A DNA stretch of 64,000 bases from Thermoanaerobacter ethanolicus JW 200. GTDB taxonomy: Bacteria > Bacillota > Thermoanaerobacteria > Thermoanaerobacterales > Thermoanaerobacteraceae. Both the position numbers and the translations under genes were made by a program. The notes under the pieces are model-generated. The model saw nothing but the letters and a program-made list of their open reading frames with translations. It searched no databases and was not told the origin of the DNA. Shown here in pieces: positions 9,441 through 18,357 of the stretch (within the stretch, counting starts at the first letter, position 1; each line of letters opens with the position of its first letter). The DNA lies in NCBI RefSeq assembly GCF_003722315.1, contig NZ_CP033580.1, positions 805,001 to 869,000 of the forward strand. The letters run 5' to 3'.

Positions 9441-10142
9441 ATGATAGTAGATAGTGATGTTAAAAAGAGTATAAATGGAGTTAAAAGTGCACTACCTATT
9501 GTGTTAGGATATTTGCCAATAGGTTTTGCTTATGGACTAGTTGGCGTGAAAAGCGGTTTTACTGTTTCACAAGTGATGGCATTGTCTCTTTTTGTATATG
9601 CGGGTTCAGCACAATTTATTGCTATAAGTTTGCTTAGTGCAGGGACAAGTATCGTTACACTGGTATCTACAATATTTATAGTGAATTTGAGGCACTTTTT
9701 ATATAGCACATCGCTATCGCAGTATATGAAACACATATCGAGGAAACATATACCAATATTATCTTTTTTTATTACTGATGAGACATATGCTGTTGCGATT
9801 ACAGATTTGCAAAGTAACTCTGAATATACTGAAGGTTATTTCTACCAACTATTTTTAACCTCGTATACTGCCTGGGTATTTTCTTCATTTTTAGGTGCTG
9901 TATCAGGAAGTTTGATAGGAGGCTCTATAAACGTAGGGCTTGATTTTGCACTTCCCGCAATGTATATTGCTTTGCTGTTAATGCAAATATCAGGGTATAA
10001 AAAAGTTTTTATAAGTATATTTTCGGGTTTGCTGTCTATAACTTTGACGTTTATATTACCAGGAAATACAAATGTCATTGTAGCCGCATTAATAGGTGCA
10101 GGAATGGGGGTATTGCTTGACAAATGGGTACGAAATTTATAA
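9441..10142 (+). CDS. azlC: Branched-chain amino acid exporter large subunit, AzlC family
   Basis: This 233-residue membrane protein has about six hydrophobic segments and the AzlC signature LPIGFAYGLVGVKSGF near residue 25, then SAQFIAISLL and NLRHFLYSTSL. With AzlD it forms a two-component exporter of branched-chain amino acids or analogues (azaleucine resistance in Bacillus subtilis). Its last codons overlap the azlD start by 19 bases. Its position after leuS may be a functional link to leucine balance, but the terminator between them shows separate transcription. Confidence 0.9.
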   Translation: MIVDSDVKKSINGVKSALPIVLGYLPIGFAYGLVGVKSGFTVSQVMALSLFVYAGSAQFIAISLLSAGTSIVTLVSTIFIVNLRHFLYSTSLSQYMKHISRKHIPILSFFITDETYAVAITDLQSNSEYTEGYFYQLFLTSYTAWVFSSFLGAVSGSLIGGSINVGLDFALPAMYIALLLMQISGYKKVFISIFSGLLSITLTFILPGNTNVIVAALIGAGMGVLLDKWVRNL

Positions 10143-10447
10143 TAAGTGTTATTGGAATGTTTTTAGTTACATATATTCCACGATTTATGCCTGTTTATGG
10201 CTTAACTAAAATAGAACTTCCTCAGGCTGTAAAGTCATTTCTTGAGTATGTACCTGTGGCAGTTCTTTCAGCTCTTTTATTTCCGGTAATTTTTATTAAA
10301 GATGGAAAATTATTTTTAGATTTATCAAATGTATATTTATTTTCAGCAATACCGACATTTATAGCTGCATATTTTACGAGGAAGCTATTTACACCTGTTG
10401 TTGTTGGTATTGTTAGCTATGTGATTTTATCATATATTATTAAGTAG
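10124..10447 (+). CDS. azlD: Branched-chain amino acid exporter small subunit, AzlD family
   Basis: A 107-residue protein with about four membrane segments. The conserved AzlD region TYIPRFMPVYGL near residue 20 corresponds to the family's (T)xxxRxLP motif, and FLEYVPVAVLSALLFP follows. It overlaps azlC by 19 bases, so expression is coupled. The length is normal for AzlD (about 100-110 residues). It is followed by a terminator. Confidence 0.88.
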   Translation: MGTKFIISVIGMFLVTYIPRFMPVYGLTKIELPQAVKSFLEYVPVAVLSALLFPVIFIKDGKLFLDLSNVYLFSAIPTFIAAYFTRKLFTPVVVGIVSYVILSYIIK

Positions 10448-10478
10448 ATTGGTATGCTTTCTGGATAATAATGTTTTT

Positions 10479-10507
10479 ACTGCTTTTTAAAATAAGCAGT
10501 TTTTTTA
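10479..10507 (+). terminator. Rho-independent terminator after azlCD
   Basis: Arms ACTGCTT (10479-10485) and AAGCAGT (10494-10500) followed by seven Ts with one A further on. Confidence 0.8.
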
Positions 10508-10577
10508 TTTGCGTTTTTGTGATATAATATACTTGCAAATGTTTGATAAACAAATAATTGTTTGGGAGTGTATTGAT

Positions 10578-11681
10578 GTGGCATTGACACAGAGGGAAAA
10601 AGAGATATTGAGATTTATAAAGAAAAATCCAATGATTTCTCAAGAAGAATTAGCACAGCTTATGGGTATTAGTAGATCTGCTGTTGCAGGGCACATAGCA
10701 AACCTCATGAAAAAGGGCTTTATATTAGGAAGAGGCTATGTGGTGAGGGACTTTAAAGGTATTACTGTAATTGGAGGAGCAAATATAGATATAAAAGGTA
10801 AACCCTATTCAGAGCTTAAGCAGCATACTTCAAATCCGGGACACATAAACATAGCACCTGGTGGTGTAGGAAGAAATATTGCTCACAACCTTGCACAGCT
10901 TAGCTTACCTGTTACGCTTTTGAGCGTTGTGGGTAATGATGATGAAGGAAGAAGGCTTCTTGAGGAGACAAGGCAAGCAGGGGTAAATGTTGAACAGATT
11001 GTAATTTCAAATACAAGGCGTACAGGTATATATCTTGCCATTCTTAATGCAATTGGTGATATGGATGTGGCTCTTTCGGGAATGGACATTTTAGAAGAGT
11101 TAAATATACAATATCTTGAGTCCAAGATGGAAGTTATAAAAAATAGTGAGATTGTAGTTTTTGATACAAATATTCCCAAAGACAGCATCAAATATATTGT
11201 GGAGCTTTGCTACAATAATAATATTCCTGTAGTGGCAGAGCCCGTTTCCATCGACAAAGCAAAAAAATTAATAGGTGTACTTGACAAAATCGATTATGTA
11301 ACTCCAAATAAAGAAGAACTTGAATCGATATCTGGAGTTAAAATAGCAAATGATGAGGATATGAAAAAAGCAGTTAAATATTTAAGACAAAAAGGTGTCA
11401 AAAATGTCATAGTAACTTTAGGAGAAAGAGGGGTATATATTTCTTCAGAAGAAGTTGAAAAATTTATAGAACCATATCAAGCCGAAATTGTTGATGCTAC
11501 AGGTGCAGGAGATGCTTTGACGGCTGGCTTGGTCTATGGTATTTTTAATGGCTATACTCTGGATGTATCGGCAAAACTTGGTCTTGCTGCGGCATCTCTT
11601 ACAATATCCTCACCTTATACAGTAAATCCATTTTTAAATGAAAATCAATTAAAAAATATAGTAAAGGAGATTGTAAAATGA
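10578..11681 (+). CDS. psuK: Pseudouridine kinase (PfkB family) with N-terminal helix-turn-helix
   Basis: The 367-residue product joins an N-terminal winged helix-turn-helix of about 60 residues (QREKEILRFIKKNPMISQEELAQLMGISRSAV) to a PfkB sugar kinase. The kinase shows GGANIDIKG, the glycine-rich GGVGRNIAHNLAQL and the catalytic DATGAGDALTAG near the C-terminus. Because the next gene is psuG, the substrate is most likely pseudouridine, phosphorylated at the 5' position. The frame opens at 10509, but GGGAGTG at 10564-10570 supports the GTG at 10578. The HTH fusion is common in this family and may let the kinase regulate its own operon. Confidence 0.87.
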   Translation: MALTQREKEILRFIKKNPMISQEELAQLMGISRSAVAGHIANLMKKGFILGRGYVVRDFKGITVIGGANIDIKGKPYSELKQHTSNPGHINIAPGGVGRNIAHNLAQLSLPVTLLSVVGNDDEGRRLLEETRQAGVNVEQIVISNTRRTGIYLAILNAIGDMDVALSGMDILEELNIQYLESKMEVIKNSEIVVFDTNIPKDSIKYIVELCYNNNIPVVAEPVSIDKAKKLIGVLDKIDYVTPNKEELESISGVKIANDEDMKKAVKYLRQKGVKNVIVTLGERGVYISSEEVEKFIEPYQAEIVDATGAGDALTAGLVYGIFNGYTLDVSAKLGLAAASLTISSPYTVNPFLNENQLKNIVKEIVK

Positions 11682-12601
11682 ATAAGTTTATTGATTTGTC
11701 AAAAGAAGTTAAAGAAGCAATGGAAGAAAGGAAGCCTGTTGTTGCACTTGAGTCCACTATAATATCTCACGGAATGCCTTATCCGGAAAATATTGAGACG
11801 GCTAAAACTTTGGAGAATATTGTAAGAGAACATGGAGCTATACCTGCTACAATTGCCATTATAAATGGAAGAATAAAAATTGGTTTAAGCGAAGAAGAAC
11901 TCGAATTTATGGGAACTTCAAAAGAAATATTAAAAGCTAGCAGAAGGGATTTACCCGTAGTTTTAGCAAAAGGACTTAGTGCAGCGACTACAGTTTCCGC
12001 AACAATGATTTGTGCAAATCTTGCAGGCATAAAAGTGTTTGTTACAGGAGGTATAGGAGGTGTCCACAGAGGAGCAGAACAAACATTTGATATATCAGCT
12101 GATTTACAAGAACTTGCAAATACAGACGTAGCAGTTGTATGCGCAGGTGCAAAGGCAATACTTGACCTTCCTCGCACTCTTGAATACCTTGAAACCTTTG
12201 GGGTTCCTGTGGTAGGGTTTAAAACTTCAGAGTTTCCAGCTTTTTATACAAGAGAAAGCGGACTTAAAGTTGATTATAAAGTTGATGACGAAATAGAGGC
12301 TGCAAAAATTATAAAGACAAAATGGGATTTAGGCCTCAAAGGTGGAATTTTAATTGCAAATCCTATTCCAGAAGAATATGCCTTGGATAAAGCTTATATA
12401 GATAAAGCTATAGAAGATGCTCTTTATGAGGCAGAAAAGCGAAAAATAAAAGGTAAAGAAATAACACCTTTTTTGTTGGATAAAATAAAAGATTTGACAC
12501 AAGGTGAAAGTTTAAAAGCTAATATTGAACTTGTCAAAAATAATACCCATGTAGGTGCTAAAATTGCCATTGAATTAAATAAATTGTATAAAGAGGCGTA
12601 A
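11678..12601 (+). CDS. psuG: Pseudouridine-5'-phosphate glycosidase
   Basis: A 307-residue enzyme that cleaves the C-C glycosidic bond of pseudouridine 5'-phosphate to uracil and ribose 5-phosphate. Family landmarks are VALESTIISHGMPYPEN at about residue 21, the GGIGGVHRGAEQTFDISADL block near residue 125, and DLPRTLEYLET with the Lys/Asp residues around the Mn2+ site. The start overlaps the kinase stop (ATGA), giving a psuK-psuG operon for salvage of pseudouridine released from RNA turnover. Length is as expected. Confidence 0.95.
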   Translation: MNKFIDLSKEVKEAMEERKPVVALESTIISHGMPYPENIETAKTLENIVREHGAIPATIAIINGRIKIGLSEEELEFMGTSKEILKASRRDLPVVLAKGLSAATTVSATMICANLAGIKVFVTGGIGGVHRGAEQTFDISADLQELANTDVAVVCAGAKAILDLPRTLEYLETFGVPVVGFKTSEFPAFYTRESGLKVDYKVDDEIEAAKIIKTKWDLGLKGGILIANPIPEEYALDKAYIDKAIEDALYEAEKRKIKGKEITPFLLDKIKDLTQGESLKANIELVKNNTHVGAKIAIELNKLYKEA

Positions 12602-12612
12602 TCCGCCTCTTA
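12591..12612. terminator. Bidirectional terminator between psuG and tlp
   Basis: AAGAGGCG (12591-12598) pairs with CGCCTCTT (12604-12611). The psuG stop codon lies in the loop, and the two genes converge on this hairpin. Confidence 0.78.
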
Positions 12613-12615
12613 TAC

Positions 12616-12873
12616 CTACTTTCTGTCGTTGTCGTGTACTTCATCTATTATTTCTTCTCTCATGTTTTGTATACTTGTGAGCCTATTTTTGTTTTTCTGT
12701 TTAATCCTTTCTATTTCTTCAGGAGAAAGTTCTTCTGCGTGTAATTTTAAGTAATCTTCTGCTTCTCTATAATTTTCTATAGTATCGTGTATCATCTGTT
12801 GTAATTTCTCTACATTGTCTGAGCGGTCATCCGGCTTTGGAGGTTTTGTGTATTTATCATTTTCCTTTGCCAT
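12616..12873 (-). CDS. tlp: Small acid-soluble spore protein Tlp
   Basis: An 85-residue charged protein with PDDRSDNVEKLQQMIHDTIEN, which matches the N-terminal hallmark of Tlp, a minor spore-core protein named for weak thioredoxin similarity. The rest is predicted helical (EELSPEEIERIKQKNKNR). Its presence indicates an endospore former. A GGGGTGATG ribosome site region precedes the ATG. Forespore SigG control is expected for the family; I did not find a convincing SigG promoter by eye. Confidence 0.9.
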   Translation of the reverse strand: MAKENDKYTKPPKPDDRSDNVEKLQQMIHDTIENYREAEDYLKLHAEELSPEEIERIKQKNKNRLTSIQNMREEIIDEVHDNDRK

Positions 12874-12990
12874 AACATCACCCCAATTTTAAAATTTCTT
12901 ATATTTATTTTGTTCAGTAGCAACATTTATATGTATTGCAAAAAAGCATATTTTTAAGGTTAAGTGTTTTAAAGTGTATTATTTTTTTGT

Positions 12991-13017
12991 CTTTTATGAT
13001 AAAATGTATCATAAAAG
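12991..13017 (+). promoter_or_regulatory. Perfect 11-bp inverted repeat just before the LevR-type regulator
   Basis: CTTTTATGATA (12991-13001) and TATCATAAAAG (13007-13017) flank a 5-base loop and end at the start of the ribosome binding site of the regulator gene. It could be an operator over the -10 region or an RNA hairpin affecting translation. No T-run follows, so it is not a terminator. Confidence 0.6.
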
Positions 13018-13029
13018 GGGGCGAAGGAT

Positions 13030-15735
13030 GTGAAAAGAATTGATAAAGTTTATAATTGTCTAAAGGAATTGTGCAATAAGCAATTGGCTGAAAGAGGAGA
13101 AGTAGTGGGAGTTTCAGCTATGGAAATTGCACATGCCCTTAATATACAAAGAACAAATGCTTCCAGCGATTTAAATACCCTTTTTAGAGAAGGAAAAGTT
13201 ATAAAAGTTGAAGGTAAACCAGTTTTGTATAAGGTTAAAGAACTTGATATGGTTTCTGATGAAAGTGATATAGTAGTGAAAGATGTATTTGACAGCATAA
13301 TAGGAGCTAATTTAAGCCTTAAAAATGCCGTACAGCAAGCAAAGGCTGCTATAATTTACCCACCTAATGGTCTTCATACGCTTTTGCTTGGGGAGACGGG
13401 TACTGGCAAATCCATGTTTGCAGAAGTCATGTATAGTTTCGCAAAAGAAATTGGGAGAATAAAAAGAAACGCTCCTTTTGTGACTTTTAACTGTGCTGAC
13501 TATGCTAATAATCCGCAACTTTTAATGTCACAACTGTTTGGAGTGAAAAAAGGAGCGTATACAGGTGCCGATAAGGATAGAATGGGCCTTGTTGAAAAAG
13601 CAGATGGTGGCATACTTTTTCTTGATGAAGTCCATAGACTTCCTCCAGAAGGACAAGAAATGCTTTTTTACCTGATTGATAAAGGACTTTATAGGAGGCT
13701 TGGAGAATCTGAAACACAACATAAAGCAAATGTTTTAATAATATGCGCTACAACAGAGAACATTGAGTCTACTCTTCTTAGGACTTTTATAAGGCGGATA
13801 CCAATGGTGATTAAATTGCCGGCTTTAGCAGAAAGAACATATGAAGAAAGATTTGAACTTATTAAAAATTTCTTTAGAGAAGAAGCAGCTATTATTAACA
13901 CTGATATTATGATCACTTCAAATGCTCTAAAAGCTCTTTTGCTTTATGAGTGTCCTAATAATATAGGTCAACTGAAAAGTGATATAAAACTTTCAATTGC
14001 AAAAGCTTATCTTGGATACATGATGAAAAGAGATAAAGGAGTATGCGTGCATACTGAAGATTTACCTGAGTATGTTAGAAGAGGATTGTTTAGGTATAAA
14101 GAGTCAAAAGATGAGATTGATAAATTTATGACAGGAGATATAATAAAGTTTTCATCCGATAATGCTACTCCTGTTATCCAACAGAATAATCAGATATTCA
14201 ATTTTTATGAGGCGCTAGAAGAAAAAAGGAAAGCTTTGGAGCAAAAAGGACTTAACGAAAGTGATATAAAACTCATCATGAGTATTGATATAGAAACATA
14301 TTTGAAAAAGTATCTCTTAAATCTGGATAAAAATAATTTGGAGGAATTATATAAAGTAGTAGATAAAAAGATTGTCAATATAGTAAACGATTTTTTGAAT
14401 TACGCTAGTAAAAGACTCAATAGACAGTTCAGTGATAAAACCTTATACGGCCTTTCTATGCATGTAGCCAGTTCTGTTGAAAGAATACTAAGTGGCAAAG
14501 ATATTGTAAATCATCAGCTGGAAAATATAAAGAAGGTGTATGAGAAAGAATTTGAAGTGGCAAATGTTTTGAGAGAAAGGGTCCAAAAAGAGTTTAACAT
14601 AAAAGTACCTGATGATGAAGTGGGTTTTGTTACAATGTTTTTATGTCTTGAGGAGGAAACAAAAGAAAAAGACGAAAGAGTAGGCATTATTGTTGCAATG
14701 CATGGAGAAGCCGCTGCTACTTCCATTGCGGAGGTTTCCAACAGGCTTTTAGGTGATAATTATGTAATTGGTTATAATATGCCACTTGATCAAAAACCAG
14801 AAGTTGCGTTAAATAATTTAACTAATATTGTAAAGAGAGCTGACAAAGGAAGAGGCGTATTACTCCTTGTTGACATGGGTTCCCTAGTATTATTTGGTGA
14901 CATGATATACGAAAGAACAGGAATACCCGTCAAAACAATTGAAATGGTTTCTACTCCTATGGTTTTAGAGGCAGCAAGAAAGGCAATCCTTAACGCATCT
15001 TTAGAGGAAGTGTATGATGCAGTTGTCAATTTTAGTCCTTATGTGGGAAAAATCTATAAAGACAGCGTTAAATTTGAAGATTCTCTTAAAAAGAATGTTA
15101 TCATAACTGCTTGTATAACTGGTGAAGGGACAGCAGTTAAACTTAAATCAATACTTGAAAAAAACCTTGACTTAAAAGAGAAAGATATTCATATTATTCC
15201 AATTGAAATTGAAAATAAAAGAGAATTTAGAAGAAAACTACTCAACATCAAAGAAGAAAAAAATATTTTAGCTGTTGTAAGTGCTATAAATCCACAGGAT
15301 GATTCTATATTGTATATTTCTACATCAGATGTGTTTGATAATGATAAATTATCTGTATTGAAAAATAAAATTGAAGCTCTTTCGCAAATTGAGGTAATTG
15401 ATAACATGAAGGAGGTCATAAGAGAAAATATAAAGATAGATTCAGAAAAGTATATATCTTCTTTTAAAAGATTTTACGCAGCTTTAATAAGAGAAGGAAT
15501 AAATTTAAATGAAGAGATTACAATAGGATTAATACTTCATCTTGCTTGTGTAATTGAGCGTATATTACAAGGGAAACAATTAATACACATTAAGGATACA
15601 CAAGAATACATTAAGAATTATCCAAAAGAGTTTGATATTATAAAAAAAGTTATAAGGATTATCGAAGAAGGATGTAGTGTAAAAATTTCAGACGAAGAAT
15701 GTGTAAATATGATGAAAATAATCTATTCACTTTAA
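13030..15735 (+). CDS. LevR-type sigma-54-dependent PTS regulator (HTH, AAA+, PRD, EIIA-Man, EIIB-like, PRD)
   Basis: This 901-residue activator has an N-terminal winged helix (about 1-70) and a sigma-54 AAA+ domain (about 95-330) with Walker A GETGTGKS and the sigma-54 contact loop GAYTGA near residue 175. Behind it come PRD1 (His478 in LSMHVASSVERI), an EIIA-Man domain (His558 in VAMHGEAAAT), an EIIB-like segment (CITGEG) and PRD2 (His837 in LHLACVIERIL). Such proteins turn on -24/-12 promoters and are tuned by PTS phosphorylation. The PTS operon directly downstream has exactly such a promoter, so it is the expected target. Start is a GTG behind GGGGGCGAAGG. Confidence 0.93.
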   Translation: MKRIDKVYNCLKELCNKQLAERGEVVGVSAMEIAHALNIQRTNASSDLNTLFREGKVIKVEGKPVLYKVKELDMVSDESDIVVKDVFDSIIGANLSLKNAVQQAKAAIIYPPNGLHTLLLGETGTGKSMFAEVMYSFAKEIGRIKRNAPFVTFNCADYANNPQLLMSQLFGVKKGAYTGADKDRMGLVEKADGGILFLDEVHRLPPEGQEMLFYLIDKGLYRRLGESETQHKANVLIICATTENIESTLLRTFIRRIPMVIKLPALAERTYEERFELIKNFFREEAAIINTDIMITSNALKALLLYECPNNIGQLKSDIKLSIAKAYLGYMMKRDKGVCVHTEDLPEYVRRGLFRYKESKDEIDKFMTGDIIKFSSDNATPVIQQNNQIFNFYEALEEKRKALEQKGLNESDIKLIMSIDIETYLKKYLLNLDKNNLEELYKVVDKKIVNIVNDFLNYASKRLNRQFSDKTLYGLSMHVASSVERILSGKDIVNHQLENIKKVYEKEFEVANVLRERVQKEFNIKVPDDEVGFVTMFLCLEEETKEKDERVGIIVAMHGEAAATSIAEVSNRLLGDNYVIGYNMPLDQKPEVALNNLTNIVKRADKGRGVLLLVDMGSLVLFGDMIYERTGIPVKTIEMVSTPMVLEAARKAILNASLEEVYDAVVNFSPYVGKIYKDSVKFEDSLKKNVIITACITGEGTAVKLKSILEKNLDLKEKDIHIIPIEIENKREFRRKLLNIKEEKNILAVVSAINPQDDSILYISTSDVFDNDKLSVLKNKIEALSQIEVIDNMKEVIRENIKIDSEKYISSFKRFYAALIREGINLNEEITIGLILHLACVIERILQGKQLIHIKDTQEYIKNYPKEFDIIKKVIRIIEEGCSVKISDEECVNMMKIIYSL

Positions 15736-15776
15736 TACACATATGTGTATTGAATACGTTTTTAAACGATACACAT
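15734..15776 (+). promoter_or_regulatory. Putative upstream activating sequence for the LevR-type regulator
   Basis: The octamer ATACACAT occurs at 15735-15742, inverted at 15743-15750 (together AATACACATATGTGTATT, a perfect 18-bp palindrome at 15734-15751) and again direct at 15769-15776. It lies about 70-110 bases upstream of the -24 box, a normal enhancer distance for sigma-54 activators, and overlaps the regulator's stop codon. Confidence 0.7.
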
Positions 15777-15844
15777 TGAAACGGATTTGATATGATATCA
15801 TCATTCAAGGCGGAAAAGCAAGAGTCCGCGGGGCAAGTGCTATT

Positions 15845-15860
15845 TGGCATGACTTCTGCA
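15845..15860 (+). promoter_or_regulatory. Sigma-54 (-24/-12) promoter of the PTS operon
   Basis: TGGCATGACTTCTGCA matches the TGGCAC-N5-TTGCA consensus at all but two positions, with the invariant GG (15846-15847) and GC (15858-15859) separated by exactly ten bases. Transcription should start near 15871. This excludes the in-frame GTG at 15870 as translation start. Confidence 0.85.
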
Positions 15861-15899
15861 TAAAATATAGTGCAAAAATTTAAAAAAGGAGTTGGTCTA

Positions 15900-17189
15900 A
15901 TGGATACATTTATTAATTTTCTTGACAGATATTTTATGCCTGTAGCAGGTAGACTTGCTGAACAAAGACACTTAAAATCGATTCGTGACGGAATAGTTGC
16001 AACAATGCCATTACTTCTCATTGGGTCATTCTTCTTAATTATAGCTTTTCCGCCTATACCTGCTCTTGAAGCCCTTGTTAAACCTTATGTCAATGATTTG
16101 TTAAAAATAGTCAATGCAACATTTGGGATAATTGCTATGGTTGCATCTTTTACAATAGCTTATTCACTGGCAGGAACATATAAAATAGATCCTGTAGCTT
16201 CTGGAGTATTGAGTTTGTCGACTTTTATGTTGTCAGTACCTTTAACACAAGATGGTAACATTCCTCTGAGTTGGATGGGAAGCCAAGGGTTGTTTGTTGC
16301 AATGATCATAGCAATTTTTACAGTAGAAGTCCAAAGGAAATTTGTAGAGAAAAATTTGATTATTCGTATGCCTGAAGGAGTTCCACCCTCTGTCGGTAGG
16401 GCTTTTGCGGCATTAATTCCTGGTGCTGTAATTATTACCTCTATTTGGATAATACACATGATACTAATTAAAACAATCCATTTAACAATACCGGAAGCTA
16501 TTAATAAATTAATTGCTATACCTCTTATGAAGCTGGGTTCTACACTTCCTGCGGTAATACTTGCCATATTAGCAATTCAATTCTTGTGGAGCGTAGGTAT
16601 TCATGGAGCTGCATTAGTAGGAGGAATTTTGGGACCGATATGGCTTACTTTTACTCAACAAAATTCAGCTGCTAAAATTGCTGGAGAAAAAATCTTGCCT
16701 AATATTGTATGTCAACAATTTTTTGATATATTCGTTTATATAGGTGGTTCTGGAACAACTCTTGCGTTGGCTTTGCTCTTACTATTTGCAACAAAATCAG
16801 AACAATTAAAAGCAGTAGGTAAGGCTGCTATTGGACCTGGTATATTCAATATAAATGAACCTATAACATTTGGTATGCCAATAGTTATGAATCCAGTCAT
16901 GATTGTGCCGTTTATATTAGCTCCTATTTCTGCAGGACTTATCACATACATAGCGATGGCGTTGAATTTAGTGGCAAGACCTTATGCTTTAATTCCTTGG
17001 ACGACTCCTGTATTAATTAGTGGTTTCTTAACAACGGGAGATTGGAAAGCTATTATTTTACAGATTATAAATTTTGCTGTAGCTGGAGCAATTTATTATC
17101 CTTTCTTGAAACTATGGGACAATAAGAAATATGAAGAAGAGCAGCAATTGAAAAAAGAAGAAGAAAAATTAGCTGAGACGAAGGCATAA
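15900..17189 (+). CDS. PTS system EIIC, cellobiose/diacetylchitobiose (Lac) family
   Basis: A 429-residue membrane permease that brings in and helps phosphorylate a beta-linked disaccharide. It begins MDTFINFLDRYFMPVAGRLAEQRHLKSIRDG, typical of CelB/ChbC. Later landmarks are SVGIHGAALVGG near residue 230 and the NINEPITFGMP motif near residue 310, the conserved substrate-site sequence of the family. The start at ATG 15900 follows AAAGGAG; an in-frame GTG at 15870 lies at the expected transcription start. The chbG gene in the operon favours diacetylchitobiose, while the two glycosidases also fit cellobiose. Confidence 0.92.
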   Translation: MDTFINFLDRYFMPVAGRLAEQRHLKSIRDGIVATMPLLLIGSFFLIIAFPPIPALEALVKPYVNDLLKIVNATFGIIAMVASFTIAYSLAGTYKIDPVASGVLSLSTFMLSVPLTQDGNIPLSWMGSQGLFVAMIIAIFTVEVQRKFVEKNLIIRMPEGVPPSVGRAFAALIPGAVIITSIWIIHMILIKTIHLTIPEAINKLIAIPLMKLGSTLPAVILAILAIQFLWSVGIHGAALVGGILGPIWLTFTQQNSAAKIAGEKILPNIVCQQFFDIFVYIGGSGTTLALALLLLFATKSEQLKAVGKAAIGPGIFNINEPITFGMPIVMNPVMIVPFILAPISAGLITYIAMALNLVARPYALIPWTTPVLISGFLTTGDWKAIILQIINFAVAGAIYYPFLKLWDNKKYEEEQQLKKEEEKLAETKA

Positions 17190-17191
17190 TG

Positions 17192-17226
17192 ATATATCCT
17201 GAGAGGCGTTGCCTCTCAGGATATAT
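17192..17226 (+). other. Intra-operon 16-bp perfect hairpin
   Basis: The arm ATATATCCTGAGAGGC (17192-17207) and its exact complement (17211-17226) enclose a 3-base loop. No T-run follows, and the next gene has its ribosome site 10 bases on, so this looks like an mRNA 3'-end protector or processing hairpin that would set EIIC apart from the following genes, rather than a full terminator. Confidence 0.75.
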
Positions 17227-17250
17227 ATTCCATAAAAAGGAGTGGTACAG

Positions 17251-18000
17251 ATGAAATATCTAATTGTAAATGCTGATGATTTTGGGCTGACAAAAGGAGT
17301 TAATAAAGGAGTTGTTGAATGCTATAAAAACGGTATTTTAAGAAGTACTTCTATAATGTGTAATATGCCTTATGCTAATGAAGCTTTACAAATAAAAGAA
17401 TTATGTCCAGATTTGGGTTTTGGAATACACATAACTCTAGATGCTGGTAAACCGTTGAGTAGTGCTGGAAAAGTAAATACCTTGATAGATGAAAGAGGGT
17501 ATTTTAAAAGAGGCTTTCCACATTCTTTAGATGATGCTGATGTGGATCAAATCAGAACAGAAATAGAAGAGCAGATTAAAAAAGCTTTTTCTTTAGGGGT
17601 TTCTATCACTCATATGGATAGCCATCATCATGTGCAAAGTCATCCCAAGGTAATAGATGTATTTATAGAAATGGCTCACAAATATAACTTACCTGTACGA
17701 TCTACTCCATTGGATAGGGAAATAATTATTAAAGCTGGTTTAAAAACAGTTGATAATTTTATTTATAATTTCTATGATGAAGGTGTTAAAAAAGAAAATT
17801 TATTGTCTATATTAGGTAGTATAGAGGAAGGTATAACAGAAATAATGAGCCATCCAGCGTATGTAGACAACGAATTAATGAATATTTCGTCTTATAATAC
17901 AAAAAGAGAAATTGAAAGAACAATATTGACTGATAAAGATGTTTTACAATTTATTCTGAATAATAACATTTTATTAGTTAACTATTCGATATTAAAATAA
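17251..18000 (+). CDS. chbG: ChbG/YdjC-family chitooligosaccharide deacetylase
   Basis: This 249-residue protein begins [20 protein letters not shown], the NADDFG motif of the YdjC/ChbG fold, whose Asp binds the metal. The remaining ligands are in [14 protein letters not shown] near residue 125. ChbG removes one acetyl group from diacetylchitobiose-6-phosphate so that the GH4 enzyme can act. It sits between EIIC and EIIB, as part of the PTS operon. The ATG at 17251 follows AAAGGAG; the in-frame GTG at 17242 falls inside that site and is not used. Some YdjC proteins have other carbohydrate substrates. Confidence 0.87.
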   Translation: MKYLIVNADDFGLTKGVNKGVVECYKNGILRSTSIMCNMPYANEALQIKELCPDLGFGIHITLDAGKPLSSAGKVNTLIDERGYFKRGFPHSLDDADVDQIRTEIEEQIKKAFSLGVSITHMDSHHHVQSHPKVIDVFIEMAHKYNLPVRSTPLDREIIIKAGLKTVDNFIYNFYDEGVKKENLLSILGSIEEGITEIMSHPAYVDNELMNISSYNTKREIERTILTDKDVLQFILNNNILLVNYSILK

Positions 18001-18027
18001 GTTTAAACTAAAAGGAGGGTATATACA

Positions 18028-18339
18028 ATGAGGATTCTATTAATCTGTGGTGCAGGAATGTCTACAAGTTTGTTAGTTGAAAAGATGAAAAAAGAGGGAG
18101 AAAAAAGAGGGATGAAAGACTTATACATTTTTGCAGAAGCAGCAGATAATTTAGAAAAAGTAATAGATGATTACGATGTTATATTATTAGGTCCTCAAAT
18201 TAGGTATAAAGAAAAGTATGTTTCAGAACTTGCAAAAGAGAAAAACAAAGTATATAGAGTAATTCCACCAAACATATATGGGATGATAGATGGAGCCAAA
18301 ACATTGGATTTAGCAATTGAGGCGCTGAAAAACAAATAA
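18028..18339 (+). CDS. PTS system EIIB, cellobiose/chitobiose (Lac) family
   Basis: A 103-residue soluble phosphotransfer protein of CelA/ChbB type. The phosphocysteine is Cys7 in LLICGAGMSTSLLVEKM, followed by the family's DYDVILLGPQIRYKEKY. It accepts phosphate from the EIIA encoded next and passes it to the sugar bound in EIIC. AAAGGAGGG precedes the ATG. The length is normal for this family. Confidence 0.93.
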   Translation: MRILLICGAGMSTSLLVEKMKKEGEKRGMKDLYIFAEAADNLEKVIDDYDVILLGPQIRYKEKYVSELAKEKNKVYRVIPPNIYGMIDGAKTLDLAIEALKNK

Positions 18340-18357
18340 AGTTTAGGAGGCAGAAAA

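Noticed and set aside
12874-12960. SigG promoter for tlp
   Set aside because: A CATATAA-like -10 is present, but no matching -35 at the right distance could be defended by eye.
15870-15899. GTG 15870 as start of the EIIC gene
   Set aside because: It lies at the expected transcription start of the sigma-54 promoter, and AAAGGAG before ATG 15900 is clear.
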